A stretch of 64,000 nt of DNA from Podarcis raffonei (lineage: Eukaryota > Chordata > Lepidosauria > Squamata > Lacertidae), in assembly GCF_027172205.1 (NCBI RefSeq), contig NC_070618.1:9368001-9432000 (forward strand). The letters are read 5' to 3'. The first letter of the stretch is position 1. Each line of letters begins with the position of its first letter. Below are positions 35,339-47,280 of this stretch, piece by piece. The position numbers and the translations under genes are program-made. A model generated the notes under the pieces. That model was not told where the DNA came from, did not search any database, and saw nothing but the letters and a program-made list of their open reading frames with translations.

Positions 35339-35900
35339 GATTAGATTGCAGTCTCTTGGTAGTTGGATGTGCCTGTCCTATATAACTGGGGCATAGTTCC
35401 AGGGTGAGGTGGGGTGGGGGACATGTTACGCAATGGCCTAAAAAGTTTATTGTTGGGGAAACATTTTAACACATTTACAAATGATAAAAACCATAGAGTA
35501 AAACTTGATGCATGCACTAGGGGGTAATTATATTTCATCCTGAGGGTTTTTTGTGTTGTACAGGATCATGAGAGAGACGAGGACATTGTATATCAGATCA
35601 CGATGAGGAATTACTGCTGGTCAGGAAATGGGTGAAGACAGCATTAAGAGAAAAGGCCTTTCCCTATGCATTTTATAGCGTACATTGATTTCTTATTATT
35701 ATACTGTACAACAGGCTGGCTGTTAAACAAAACAAAAAATTAAAGATAATAGGAAGCCAACGTAGTAGCAGTAGGCACAGGGAAAAGTCGGGCTAATAAG
35801 CACCAAATCCTCAGCTTAGCACTGCCCTTTGCCTTCATTACAGTGCTCTGGAAATTTAAGGGAAATGAATAATATCATCTGTATTTACCTGTTTTTTCAG

Positions 35901-36307
35901 AGCTGGAAGCGAAAACTAATGACTTGACTATCCTGGTCCACAACCAGGGTTACGACGATGTCACGGTTGCAGTCAGTGCCAGGCCAATATACAAACTGCT
36001 GGATGGCAACGTGGTTTTCTTCTGGTTGCAATGGCTTTGGTCCAGCATTGCCACCACAGACGTTGGCCCAAAAGCTAAAAAGAAAGTAAATACGGTGACC
36101 AGCTGGAATATGATCACTCACCAGTTGGGAAGCTGGGGGTGGAGACTTTATAACATTACCGTGCGGAGGAAGGTGGATGGATATGTTGCTACATGTACAA
36201 CTCCACTGGATTGCACTTGGATAGTTGAAGAAAGGGGGATACACCAAGAAGGTGCTGCTGAAAGAAACTACTGCAAATTTGAACCACCTGCCAACAGTGA
36301 GGATTAG
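35901..36307 (+). CDS. Putative 3'-terminal coding exon of an unrecognised, probably secreted protein
   Basis: An open frame of about 135 codons begins directly after a strong acceptor (CTGTTTTTTCAG ending at 35900) and closes with TAG at 36305. If spliced, the exon supplies the last two bases of a split codon and continues LEAKTNDLTILVHNQ. The protein is polar and beta-rich looking, with one N-glycosylation site (NIT) and three cysteines in its second half (ATCTTPLDC and NYCKF), and no membrane segment; a signal peptide would have to lie in an upstream exon. AATAAA at 36467 and 36502 support a last exon. The composition is ordinary and no flanking repeat covers it. I do not recognise the family. 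It lies 2.4 kb upstream of EPHA1 in the same orientation. No convincing upstream exon was found; it could be a pseudogene exon. Confidence 0.6.
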
Positions 36308-36466
36308 CTATTTTCCCCCATTCTGCTACATGAATTCTTCTGTGTAATATGGAAGCTTAGCCAAGGCTTTAACAAAATGTTTTTATTCACGTTTAGGTCA
36401 ACAGATCAGCATAGTATAACCAACAAAGAACATCACAACATATTGGGCTTCACAACCTTCTACAAG

Positions 36467-36507
36467 AATAAAAGTTACCAACATCTGTATTGGCTCAGTT
36501 CAATAAA
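36467..36507 (+). terminator. Polyadenylation signals of the unidentified gene
   Basis: Two AATAAA hexamers (36467-36472 and 36502-36507) follow the stop codon at 36307 by 160-195 bp, with GT-rich sequence (GGTGGTGTT) near 36535, the expected arrangement for a 3' processing site. Confidence 0.5.
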
Positions 36508-36599
36508 TCATTCCATAAATTCAGATGAGAGCATGGTGGTGTTCTTTCACTGTCTTCTATTTTCATGTAATTAATAAATGGTTGGCCAGCCAGGTGTTG

Positions 36600-37480
36600 T
36601 AAAAGGAAAGGGATTTGACTTACCTTTAGCAGCTATAACTTGATGAGTCAATTTTTCTGCTAATGCGATTGACCAGACTCTTGCATACCATGTGTCCGAA
36701 GTAAGGAAACTTAACAAATACTAAACATCAACATAAATCAAACAAAACTGATTGTCTTACTTGCTTTGCATTTTGTTTTTAAATCTCGGAGTATAGCAAT
36801 ATTTGTTTGTACCAAATTATTTAACCATAACCTCTTCATCATATTGACAGCTGCCATCAACTTTTTTTTCTCTGCTCTTTGGTCCCCCAGCTTTATTCGC
36901 TACCCAATACACTAGTTTTGCAGCCCCATGAGCCATCTTATTGCATTTATTTATAGCTCTGGAAAAGGACACATCCAGATGTTTTGGACTACAGTTTTCA
37001 TCATCCCCAGCCAGCCCAGCCACAGAGGAAAAAATGTTTACAAATCCTGCATTAATTCCTGACTTTGTCAATGAGATCACCCCTCTCATAATTCTGTGCT
37101 GGGTGAGCACACTGTGCTGTTAACCGTAGAAGCATGTCAAGGAGCCCATGTGCTGTGCTAGAGTATTGGACTGGGAAGAGATAGAGGTGAATTTGAATCC
37201 CTGCTCAGCAATGAAGATAACTCGGGGTAGGACTTTTAGGGAGGTTGTCCCTGTGTCCCTGCTCTGTGCAACAGCATTCCTGTCAAGATATGACAGACAC
37301 CCACTTTCTGCACTTTCTGGAAATAATTGAAGACATTTTGGTTCCACCAAGCTGTCTCAGCTGGATTAATAGTTCTCTTCCATGGAAGTCTACTAAGCAT
37401 TGTTTTAAAACTGACCCGGTGTTATTTTCTGTACTGTTTTTAAACTGATCTTTAGCTGTTTTATTGCATTTTGTGCATTG
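36600..37480. other. No gene recognised
   Basis: No exon-like frame with splice signals found between the terminal exon at 36.3 kb and the LINE tails at 37.5 kb. Confidence 0.4.
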
Positions 37481-37489
37481 CCTAGAAGC

Positions 37490-37580
37490 ATATGCGCAGA
37501 AGGCAATAAACAACTCAGCCAGATGGGCGGGGTATAAATAATAAATAATATATCATCATCATCATCATCATCATCATCAT
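37490..37580 (+). mobile_element. L2-type LINE tail with (ATC)n
   Basis: CAGCCAGATGGGCGGGGTAT followed by AATAAATAATA and (CAT)n at 37551-37580. Confidence 0.65.
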
Positions 37581-37589
37581 ATCTGCTTT

Positions 37590-37760
37590 AAAACTTCCAA
37601 GGAATGAGAGTCTACAACCTCCCAAGGAAGATCGTTCCACGGTCAAACAGCTCTTAGTGCCAGAAAGTTATTCCTGATGTTTATTTTGAATCTCCTTCCG
37701 TGTAACTTGAAGCCATTGGTTTGCGTCCTACCCTCCAGAGCAGGAGGAATCTTGCAAAAG
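37590..37760 (-). mobile_element. CR1-type LINE 3' fragment
   Basis: GAGAGTCTACAACCTCCCAAGG...CAGAAAGTTATTCCTGATGT...AACTTGAAGCCATTGGTTT, antisense CR1-like 3' region. Confidence 0.65.
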
Positions 37761-37774
37761 AACTAATCCAAGTG

Positions 37775-38275
37775 GCTTCTTTCAGCTATGAAGTCCACCA
37801 GGGCCAGAGCCTTCTCAGTGATGGCTCCGACCTGGTGGAATGCTCTGTCCCATGAGACCAGGGCCTTGCAGGATTTAACTTCCTTCCGCAGGGACTGTAA
37901 GACAGAGCTATTCTGCCTGGCTTTCAATTTGAACTTAGCCTGATCTCTAATTCCCCTTCCTTCCATCCCCGTCCCCTTTTTATGAAGATTACCTGCTCTG
38001 GGATCCCACAGCTAATTCTCCCCTGGTCTCCTCGCTGGCCCAAATAGGACTAACTTAGCCAGCTAGCCCTGGTGACCATCTAATGTTTATTGGATGCATT
38101 TCCCCCCCTAAATTGATTTTTGAATTCTAAATTTATTGTTATTCACGTTTTATACTGTATTTTATGCTGTTTTTTGTTGCATCAATGAAGTGTTTTAAAT
38201 TTGTTGTTCACTGCCCTGAACCGGGAAGGGCGGGGTATAAATAAACAATTATTATTATTATTATTTATTAAACAC
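37775..38275 (+). mobile_element. L2-type LINE 3' end
   Basis: Encodes RAFSVMAPTWWNALS...FRRDCKTELF, an L2-clade ORF2 C-terminus, followed by GGAAGGGCGGGGTATAAATA and (TTA)n. It ends about 460 bp before the EPHA1 ATG. Confidence 0.75.
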
Positions 38276-38736
38276 ACAAAGCCTAACTTCTGTGGAAGCC
38301 ACTGGAAGAAGACCAAAAATGTCAGCCCCGACCCACCAGGTGGCACCCTGAAGCTATACACAGGGTGTAACTGAGGAAAAGACAGAGGGAGGATCCCAGG
38401 AAAAGGTAGCTACCTTTAAGGTGAGTTTATTTGTCTGTCAGATGGGAAGTCCTGGGACAGCCCCTTTCAAGCTAGTAAAGCAAGGGAGTTGATTGGGAGA
38501 GAACTGGTTTCACCACTCCTCTGCCTGAGTCTTTCATCATAACTCAGGGCCAGGCAGGCAGATTTTGCAATGCACGAGCCCCAGTCCGTCATCTGGCTCT
38601 AGAGAGAGCCTCGTGCAAAGGGCACCACGCTGTTGCCCAGATGTGTAAGGCCTCTGGAGAAGGAACTAAGAGAGCTGCAGGCTGCCAGAGCTGAGGAGGA
38701 GTGCTGCAAAGGGTCAGAAGTGCCTCCACAGGGAAT

Positions 38737-38833
38737 ATGGATCTGAGATTTACTGTGACAAAGGCAGTTCTCTCCTTTGAGCTTCTTTTCCTGCACTGGG
38801 CTTCTCTTCCTCCTGAGGTGTCCAGTAAAGAAG
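38737..38833 (+). CDS. EPHA1: EPHA1 coding exon 1 (start codon and signal peptide)
   Basis: First coding exon of an Eph receptor tyrosine kinase, a membrane receptor for ephrin-A ligands in cell adhesion and positioning. The 97 nt encode 32 residues starting MDLRF, with a hydrophobic stretch LSFELLFLHW (about 13-21) and a cleavage-region end PEVSSKE, then one extra base G before the donor GTAAGG at 38834. That base joins TG at the start of exon 2 (51862) to give KE-VTLLDTS, matching the mature start of mammalian EPHA1 (KEVTLMDTS, from memory). The ATG sits in a fair context (GGGAATATGG) without upstream in-frame competitors that fit. The 5' UTR lies to the left, with no CpG-island-like promoter. 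The assignment rests on the join with exon 2; the signal peptide alone would not identify the gene. Confidence 0.82.
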
Positions 38834-40164
38834 GTAAGGGCACTTTGGGAAAGATGGGCGTGGAGTTTTCGGTTAAACTGGACAAACTCCTTGGAAGGTA
38901 CCAAGGAGGGGAAGCTTCGTTTTCCAGGCAAAAACTACAAAAAGAAAACTGCTGGAGCATTTTATAGGGAGTCTTGGGTTAGGAACAGCTTATTAAAAAA
39001 AGTTGCAATGTGTGTTGAGTTCTGGCGGATGAGAAATTAGGAAAGAGCCTCCTAATGCATTTATTATTTTTAAGTGTGCACCTAAGAATGTAAAGCATGA
39101 ATGTGGTGGACCTGTGTTCTGTCAGTACAGGTGTGCTTAGTGCTGGGTTGGCTGTGGCACCAAGTGGCAAACTTGGAATTACTGCTGTGTTGTGTGTGAA
39201 ACAGCCCTAGGTGGTAAAGAGATGCTTAAAAAGGCCTTGATTGGCAAGCTCACTTAACCATCTCTGCCCTGGCTTTACTTACCTGGAAAGTAGCATTGAA
39301 GTGAAGAGTGGCATCCCCAATACGTGAAAAATCTCTTAAAATAACATATGCTTAGTCTTAAGCTCTAGTTTTTTTTTTGGTTGAAAAAGAGGGTCTTTGT
39401 TTTTACTTAGCTTTCCAGGTCTTGGTGTTTTGTCTTTTTAAAAAACCTTTCTTTTTTGAAAAATAAAAATATATTAGGAACAGTGAAATGCCCTGATAAG
39501 CGAGCTGTAGGCAAATGATACGACTCCAAGGACTTTATAGAGCCCATTACTTTAGAACCTTAGTGCTAACCTGAATCACACATATATTCCGCTTACACGG
39601 AGCAGACAGTCTGTAGCTTGTAATTTCTGTGCCTGGAGATGGTTCTTAGTACTATGCCTCTCCTACCCACCCTGACACAGTACCACAAAAAAATAAAAAT
39701 TATAATCTGGCAGATTACATGCAAGACGTAAAAAGCAAACAAAGCAGTAGTTTTCTCTGAACTCATCCGTGTACGGAGTAAATAATAAACAATGAGGAAG
39801 GTCGAGAATGTTTATGGACCTTTAAGGATAACTCTGCTGAAATTCAAAGTTCTCATTAAACAAGACAGAATGCTTAATGAAATAGACATTAAAAATAAAT
39901 AAAATTTCTGCCTATTGCTGTCCCAAGGGTATATATCTATTGAATCCCAACCCCAGCCCTCAGCCAGTTGATTGAGCTTCTGTGGCATGGAGTCACTGAG
40001 AAGTTTCAATGATTTCCCCCTTCCTGTCTAACCAGCTGCCCTTGCTAAGCCTCCTAGCAAGCTACCATCTGGCTTTCCACCAAGCTTTCCTGATTATTCC
40101 AACATGAAAAGGGGGAAATACATAATAATGTTTGAATAGCTAGCACTATATAAATCACATGACA

Positions 40165-40753
40165 TTTTTTGGAATTTTTTATTTATTTTTTAAAAATATT
40201 TTTATTGGTTTTTAAAATACAAAATTATAAAACATACCACACAATTTATCACAAATACATTCATTATTGGACTTCCATCAGCACCTCTGATAATCCTCCG
40301 TCTTAAACACTTTTTCTGCATTTCCTAACTTAATATTGCCTTTAGATCTCATAACATATCATCTCTCCTTCTCCATTTTTACAATATTTCTAATGTTATC
40401 CCTCACAGAACTTCTTGCAAACCTACAAACGTCGTCTGATCATCACATATACTTTTCAAATAATCCACAAATTTACTCCAGTCTTCGGTAAATTTCTGGT
40501 CGCACCGGTTTCGGATCCTTCCCGTTAGTTTGTCGAGTTCCGCATAATCCATTAATTTCATCCTCCATTCTTCCATCGTTGGTAATTCTTCTCGCTTCCA
40601 TTTTTGGGCCTTTTTGGAATTTGTTAAAATTTATTTTTATCATTAAAAATTTACATTCAAACAGTTTGTGTAATAATTTTGTGATATTCTCTGAATCTCG
40701 TGACTTTCCCCCATCGCCTACATGGGTCCTTAAAACAGAGTTTAAAACTACAT
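40165..40753 (-). mobile_element. L1 LINE 3' end
   Basis: The minus strand encodes EEWRMKLMDYAELDKLTGRI then a KFVDYL end, the ORF2 C-terminus of squamate L1, with an A-rich tail (T-rich on +) near 40165-40210. Confidence 0.75.
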
Positions 40754-41111
40754 AAAGGTAAAGGTACCCTGCCTGCACGGGCCAGTCTTGACAGACTCTG
40801 GGGTTGTGCGCCCATCTCACTTAAGAGGCCGGGGGCCAGCGCTGTCCGGAGACACTTCCGGGTCACGTGGCCAGCGTGACAAAGCTGCATCTGGTGAGCC
40901 AGCGCAGCACACGGAAACGCCGTTTACCTTCCCGCCAGTAAGCGGTCCCTATTTATCTACTTGCACCTGGGGGTGCTTTCGAACTGCTAGGTTGGCAGGC
41001 GCTGGGACCGAGCAACGGGAGCGCACCCCGCCACAGGGATTCGAACCGCCGACCTTTCGATCGGCAAGCCCTAGGCGCTGAGGCTTTTACCCACAGCGCC
41101 ACCTGCGTCCC
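40754..41111 (-). mobile_element. Sauria-type SINE, divergent subfamily, inside L1
   Basis: Flanked by TTTAAAACTACAT. Shares GTACCCTGCCTGCACGGGCC (the complement pattern of the 6164 copy) instead of the usual GACCCCTGACCATTAGGTCC. Confidence 0.93.
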
Positions 41112-41682
41112 ACTTTAAAACTACATATGTTGTCCATAATTTTCATTTTTCCAAATTATCTGTAATCTTCATTACTTTACAAGTGTATCTTAGAGTCCAG
41201 CTAGGGTTTTAATTTGATTACAATGGTCTCCTAGGTAAGTTATAAATTTTCCCCATTTTTTTAATGTCCTTGTCTTCTTGATTCCTGAGTCTCCCTGTTA
41301 GTTTTGCCGTTTCGGCATAGTCTAGCATTTTGGCTTGCCATTCTTCCCTTGTTAGGATTGACACTTCTTTCCATCTTTGGGCTAATAACATCCGTGCAGC
41401 TGTTGTCACACACATAAAAAGTCTTTTCTAATCTTTTGGAATCTCGGTACCTGTAATTCCTAGTAAAAACGCTTCTGTTTTTTTGACAAAAGTTATTTTA
41501 AACAATTTTTTTTAAGTTCATTATATACCATTTCCCAGAATGATTTTGTTATATTACATGTCCACCACATGTGATAAAAGGTACCCTCCTTTTCTTTACA
41601 CTTCCAGAAGACATTTGAACTTGTCTTGTAAATTTTAGATAATTTAGTTGGAGTCAAATACCACCAGTACATCATTTTCATA
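41112..41682 (-). mobile_element. L1 LINE fragment
   Basis: The minus strand encodes WWYLTPTKLSKIYKTSSNVF...CKEKEGTFYHMWW and AARMLLAQRWK...REEWQAKMLDYAE, L1 ORF2 C-terminal motifs. A second copy of the region seen at 40.5 kb, so two L1 insertions lie side by side. Confidence 0.8.
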
Positions 41683-41684
41683 TA

Positions 41685-41926
41685 CAGTGGTACCTCGGGT
41701 TACATACTCTTCAGGTTACATACACTTCAGGTTACAGACTCTGCTAACCCAGAAATAGTGCTTCAGGTTAAGAACTTTGCTTCAGGATGAGAACAGAAAT
41801 CGTGCTCCGGCGGCGCGGCGGCAGCAGGAGGCCCCATTAGCTAAAGTGGTGCTTCAGGTTAAGAACAGTTTCAGGTTAAGAACAGACCTCCGGAACGAAT
41901 TAAGTACTTAACCCGAGGTACCACTG
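41685..41926 (-). mobile_element. Tigger-like miniature element, copy 8
   Basis: CAGTGGTACCTCGGGTTACA...CGAGGTACCACTG, TA flanks; inserted at the edge of the L1. Confidence 0.92.
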
Positions 41927-42859
41927 TAGTTTTCTTTCAGCGTACAAAAATCACATGACCTTTGATGCTTTTATCCACACATTCCCCCATATAATTTCTA
42001 TTGAAGTTTTGAAGTTGTAAGAAAAGGAAAATTTGGCATAGGGAAAATGAGAAAGATAGGAGGAGGAGATGATACCAGAAGAAAAGCATTATGCAGCATC
42101 AATGCTCTGATGCTTGCTGTACACCTATCCTGACTGAGACCATAGCAGGTTTGATGATGGTACTGTGAATTCTTTGCTAGGGACCATCCCTGCCAATCCA
42201 CTCTTTACTTCACTTGTCACAGCTATAGTTCCCAGGACATTTAAACCAACTTAAGACTATGGTGTGATGTAAATATGGCCCAGAGGCTTCACAGGTGATT
42301 AGTGCGAAGCGAAGGGAAGTCTTGGTAAAAATTGACATTGTTAGTCAAAATGAATGCGATTAAAATCACTCAATCAGAATATTTTAGTTTCACCAGATTG
42401 TCAGCAGACCAAGCAAGTTTACATCATCGTGTCTGTGGCTGACAACATATTATATCGGAACGATCTCTAAACCTGAATTACGGAAATATGGCATAACCAA
42501 TGGGTGAAATTACTGGGTTAGAATGACATTAGCAAATGGGGAATTTATAAAGTGATAAATATATTTGCTCTGCACACTGCAGGTGCAGAGTTCACAAAAC
42601 TCATGAGAACTTCGAAGCTGAACGTATATAAGTGCTCTTCAAATATTGATTTCAGTATTTCACCATCTCATGAAAACCCTGACGGCCTTTGTGCCCTTCC
42701 TCTTTGGCCTCTAGCTCTGTTTGGCTGGCACCTTCTCCTTATCTAACGCAGTGATACTGATGAAGTTTTCGAATAACGGGCTCCTTGTATGAATTGCTTA
42801 TAGTAGTTGTTTTTATTATAAGATGGGTGCCCTTATCCGAAACCCTTAATCTGCTTTTA

Positions 42860-43208
42860 AGGTAAAGGGACCCCTGACCGTTAGGTCCAGTCATGACCGA
42901 CTCTAGGGTTGCGGCACTCATCTCGCTTTATTGGCCAAGGGAGCCGGCGTACAGCTTCCAGGTCATGTGGCCAGCATGACTAAGCCGCTTCTGGTGAACC
43001 AGAGCAGCGCACGGAAATGCCATTTACCTTCCTGCCGGAGCGGTACCTATTTATCTACTTGCACTTTGAGGTGCTTTCGAACTGCTAGGTTGGCAGGAGC
43101 AGGGACCGAGCAGCGGGAGCTCACCCCATCGCAGGGATTCGAACTGCCGATCTTCTGATCGGCAAGTCCTAGGCTCTGTGGTTTAACCCACAGCGCCACC
43201 CGCGTCCC
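42860..43208 (-). mobile_element. Sauria-type SINE
   Basis: Antisense; TAATCTGCTTTTA on both sides. Confidence 0.95.
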
Positions 43209-43693
43209 GATAATCTGCTTTTAACTAGTATCAAAATGTATTTGGAGCCGATGTTCTGCATTTCCATGGGCAAGTTGCATCAAACCAAGCTGTCAAGGTT
43301 CGTAGCTGTCCAGAACCTGATTACTTTAACCCGCTTACTTGATCCCACTTTACATGTTACACACATGAAGGGAGAAAAGAAGGAATGGCCATAAATGAGC
43401 ACATTATTACATCACCCTATGCCTCTGGTTCCCTCTTCTTCAAGAAAACTTACTCTGAAGATTCTGCCCAGAATTTTCTTGGAGAAGGAGAAGTGCGAAA
43501 GAAGTCTTTTAAATTGAATTTAATCTCCTGTGGGAATGAAATGATAGGTCTAATTAGTGAATAGTTTGCAGGTCTAGCGAGAAGGACCTCCCTTCACTAC
43601 ATATCCTATTGTTACCGTGCTGGCTGCAGTTGACAAGCATTGCTATGCTTTGTAACCCTTCATTTCCGTATAACTTTATGCCAAATACATTTT

Positions 43694-43696
<3 letters not shown>

Positions 43697-43735
<39 letters not shown>
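43697..43735. repeat. (TC)n microsatellite
   Basis: About 19 TC units directly beside a hAT insertion. Confidence 0.97.
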
Positions 43736-43739
<4 letters not shown>

Positions 43740-43743
43740 CACC

Positions 43744-43899
43744 CAGTGGCGTAGCGTGGGGGATGCAGGGGGGGCCGGCCGCACCGGGCGCAACATCTGG
43801 GGGGGGCGCTCGCACTCGCAGCTCTCTGCCCCTACCTGGGTTAGGGGGCGCAAATTACTTGCCTTGCCCCGGGTGCTGACAACCCACGCTACGCCACTG
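43744..43899 (-). mobile_element. hAT-type miniature element (GCGTAGCGTGGG family)
   Basis: CAGTGGCGTAGCGTGGGG...CCACGCTACGCCACTG, flanked by exact 8-bp duplication GCAACACC. Same ends as the composite at 10666. Confidence 0.95.
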
Positions 43900-44064
43900 G
43901 CAACACCCCCCCGGATTGATTTAGATTGAGGGTACCAGTGAATAGCACCCAGAGAAGGAACTCTATGTCAGACATGGGGGTTTGCTTGAGTCGGACTCAC
44001 TGAAGCATTTTTTTGAGTGGGTGATTTATTGAGTTGTATTCTGCCCACTTCTGGCAACGCACTA

Positions 44065-44365
44065 TACATTCAAAGCAGTGACATGCCATTTTAAACAATC
44101 ACAGCTTTCTGCCCCCTAAAAATCCCAGTAACCGTAGTTTGTTAAGAGTGCTGAGACCCTTATTCCCTTCACAGAGAAACCATTTTCAGAGTTCCCTGGG
44201 AAGAGGGAGTGACGGTTAAATCAATATATGAATTGCAGCTCTGTGTGGGGAATGGGGGGGTTCTCCTAACAACTCTCAGCACCCTTAAAAATGCATTTTC
44301 CAGAATTCTTGTCAGGAAACCATCACTGTTTAAAGTGGTATGATACTGATTTGAATGCATAGTGC
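44065..44365. mobile_element. Hairpin miniature element
   Basis: CATTCAAAGCAGTGACATGC...TTTTAAACA pairs with TGTTTAAAGTGGTATGATAC...TTTGAATGCATAG; about 300 bp palindrome. Confidence 0.7.
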
Positions 44366-45827
44366 AGAAGGGGGGGCAATGTCTCCTACCCTCTCAATTC
44401 CAGCAAATATATTATGAACCCCTCTTGTGAGCTGTGCACAGCTTGCGGCATTAGTGTAGCAAGATTTTATTTCATTTCTTCTTGAAATATTTCTTGAAAA
44501 TGTAAAATAGGTCACATTTTGGAGCAGAGCTTTCACAGGGCAGCTTACCTAAAACAACCACAAATTCCAATCACACATTTCAATTAAAAAACAACAGCAG
44601 CCATTTTAAAGCAGTCTAAAGTGATACTTGGGCTAGCAGGACAACGTTTGAGATCAGATCTGGACAATCCAGATTTTCGTTGTATTAGTGGATGTCATAG
44701 GAGATGGTTGGGGAAGCTATCAAGTCCCACTGTTTTAATTAGTGCCGATACCTCTCCCCCCAGTTTCTCAAACCTTTTCCTCCTCAGCAAAAGGGTTCCC
44801 ATTTTTCTCTAACAGTCTCAGGGTGTTTTAGAATTTCTTTAAAATATGAGTGGTTGTGGGGTTTTAAGCTTATTTTATCATCATGAGATGGCCAAGGGTG
44901 GTACACGTGCTACCCGTTCCTGTAAACATCTACCCAGCAATTTGCAGCTTCCCCAGCTGACCATGATATTAAAAAAGCCCATGGAAGGAGTTACCTCATG
45001 ATGTTTTCCCCTGGGCTTTAACTGACACCTGGGCACCTGGGAAGGCTGCAAAGTGCCAGCTGAGAGGATTTCTAGAATGAAAGAAAGGACACTGAGAAAC
45101 CAAAACACACACTGGCCACCTGAAAAGTAAGATAAGCGCAACAAAAACCCTACCCTGAGAGTTTCACCCCTTCAAATTAATCTCTCCCCTTTGAAAAGTT
45201 TCTAATGCCTTTTTCCACCTCATTAATTGATGGAGAATGTTTGTTTGTTTTAACCCGCAGAAGAAATTTTCAGCACAGCAGCTTAAATTATTAAGCACCG
45301 GGTTGAAAATGAGTCACTGAGGCCTTAATGGTCATTCTAGCCTCTTATTAGTCTGCAGCACAATGCAGAAATCCATTTGAGATGTGTCAGAATGAAGAAA
45401 GTGGAACAAACTGGGTAATGTAGCAAGAAAAACAACTTGCTCTTCTTGGAAATTTCAAAGCGGGTTTCTTGTGCGTTCTTCTTCCGTACCTGCAGACGCA
45501 TTCCCCTACTCCATGCAAACTTATGAAAGAAAAGGATCCTTCAGACATAGGCCTCCCCTCTACCCAACATGGATAAATTAACATTATGGGCGGTACAGAT
45601 CAGATCCTCAGCACATGCCAAAATGCAAGCAGTCATCCAGGGAGAAGAGTAGCAAGGAAAGCCCGCTCAGAGTCACTCACCCTAGTCATAGCCTACTCAG
45701 AGGCCTGTAGGCCCTGCTGAGCATCCGTGTCAGGGCAATAGGCAATATCGGGCAGAATTGGAAGGTTCAGTTTTCAGGTCCTAGTAGCTCCAGTTACAAG
45801 GATCTCCAGCAGCAGGGCTGGGCCTGA

Positions 45828-45960
45828 GGCAGCTCATTTGGTAGAGCCTGAGCCTCTTAATCTCAGGGGTGTATTTGAGCCCAATGTTGAGCAAAATATT
45901 CCTGCATTATAGGGGGTTAGACTGGATGACCATGATGGTGCCCATGATGCTATTATCTTG
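45828..45960 (+). mobile_element. tRNA-Lys-derived SINE with CR1-type tail
   Basis: GGCAGCTCATTTGGTAGAGC...CTCTTAATCTCAGG...GAGCCCAATGTTGAGC, then GGGGTTAGACTGGATGACC. Confidence 0.75.
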
Positions 45961-46817
45961 TAGTCTGCAAACATGGAGAACCACTGTCAGTAAGAGTTGT
46001 TAAGGAGACTTCCTGTAGTTAAGAAGCAGAGTCTAAATGTTTTATATGAGCAAAAATCTATTCCCGCTGTCCCTACTTTTCTTCACTTTTTGTTCCTGGC
46101 CATAGTAAAACTCCCTTGTGTTGCCCTTTGGAAGCGCAGCTTTAAAACGGAGTTGTGAGTTGCTCCTTTTTCCTATCTTCTGGTTTCCAGCACCACCTCT
46201 CGGTTGGCTGGCTGAAATTGGTGGTAGTTCTAATCCGACGTGGTTGAGAGTCTGGTAAATATTTTGCAGTTGTTTGCACAGAGAAACGGTCTGGTAAGAC
46301 TTCAAGTTGAAAGGATAAAGAAGACTTAAGGTTTATTACTCACAGCAAACAAGGCCATGCTAAGCACCTGTTTTGCACGTGGCCAAGATGGAGCCAATAC
46401 GTTAGCATTACAACCGCATGCTAACTCGTTCTGTCGCTAACCTGGACTAACTTGGCGAAGGAGGAAGGAAGTAGAAGCCTGAACAGAAGTAATCTGCTTT
46501 ACCAAAAAGTACTTCCTAGAAAAGAGTGTGCGAGGCAAGAACAGATTGCCTTAGATTGCCTTTTTGGCCTATAAACACTGCCCTCTCTGCCCAGTTCATG
46601 TAACTAATTGCAAGCATTGTTGCTCTACTCCAAGCAAAAGTATCTGGAGGGCACCAGGTTGGGGAAGCCGGCTGTAGAAGTTAAATCTCAGAGTGCAGGG
46701 TGGATGCATCTTCACCGTAGTGCACATGCACACTGAATGCAAGCGCATTAACATTGAAGCACCTCATAGGCAGAAGCTCTTTTCACACACTTCAGGCGGC
46801 GACATTCAGATTAAACT

Positions 46818-47280
46818 GTTTGTTGTTGTTGTTTAGTCGTTTAGTCGTGTCCGACTCTTCATGACCCATGAACCAGAGCACGCCAGGCACTCCTGTCTTC
46901 CACTGCTTCCCACAGCTTGGTCAAACTCACGCTGGTAGCTTCAAGAACACTGTCCAACCATCTCGTCCTGTCGTCCCCTTCTCCTTGTGCCCTCCATCTT
47001 TCCCAACATCAGGGTCTTTTCCAGGGAGTCTTCGCTTCTCATGAGGTGGCCAAAGTATTGGAGCCTCAGCTTCATGATCTGTCCTTCCAGTGAGTACTCA
47101 GGGCTGATTTCCTTAAGAATGGAGAGGTTTGGTCTTCTTGCAGTCCATGGGACTCTCAAGAGTCTCCTCCAGCACCATAATTCAAAAGCATCAATTCTTC
47201 GGCGATCAGCCTTCTTTATGGTCCAGCTCTCACTTCTATACATCACTACTGGGAAAACCATAGCTTTAACTATACTAGTA
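46818..47280 (-). mobile_element. RTE-BovB LINE 3' end, copy 2
   Basis: The longest BovB piece here; the minus strand encodes SWTIKKADRRRIDAFELWCW, then LSILKEISPEYSLEG and LQYFGHLMRSEDSLEKTLML, the ORF2 C-terminal part. Confidence 0.93.
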
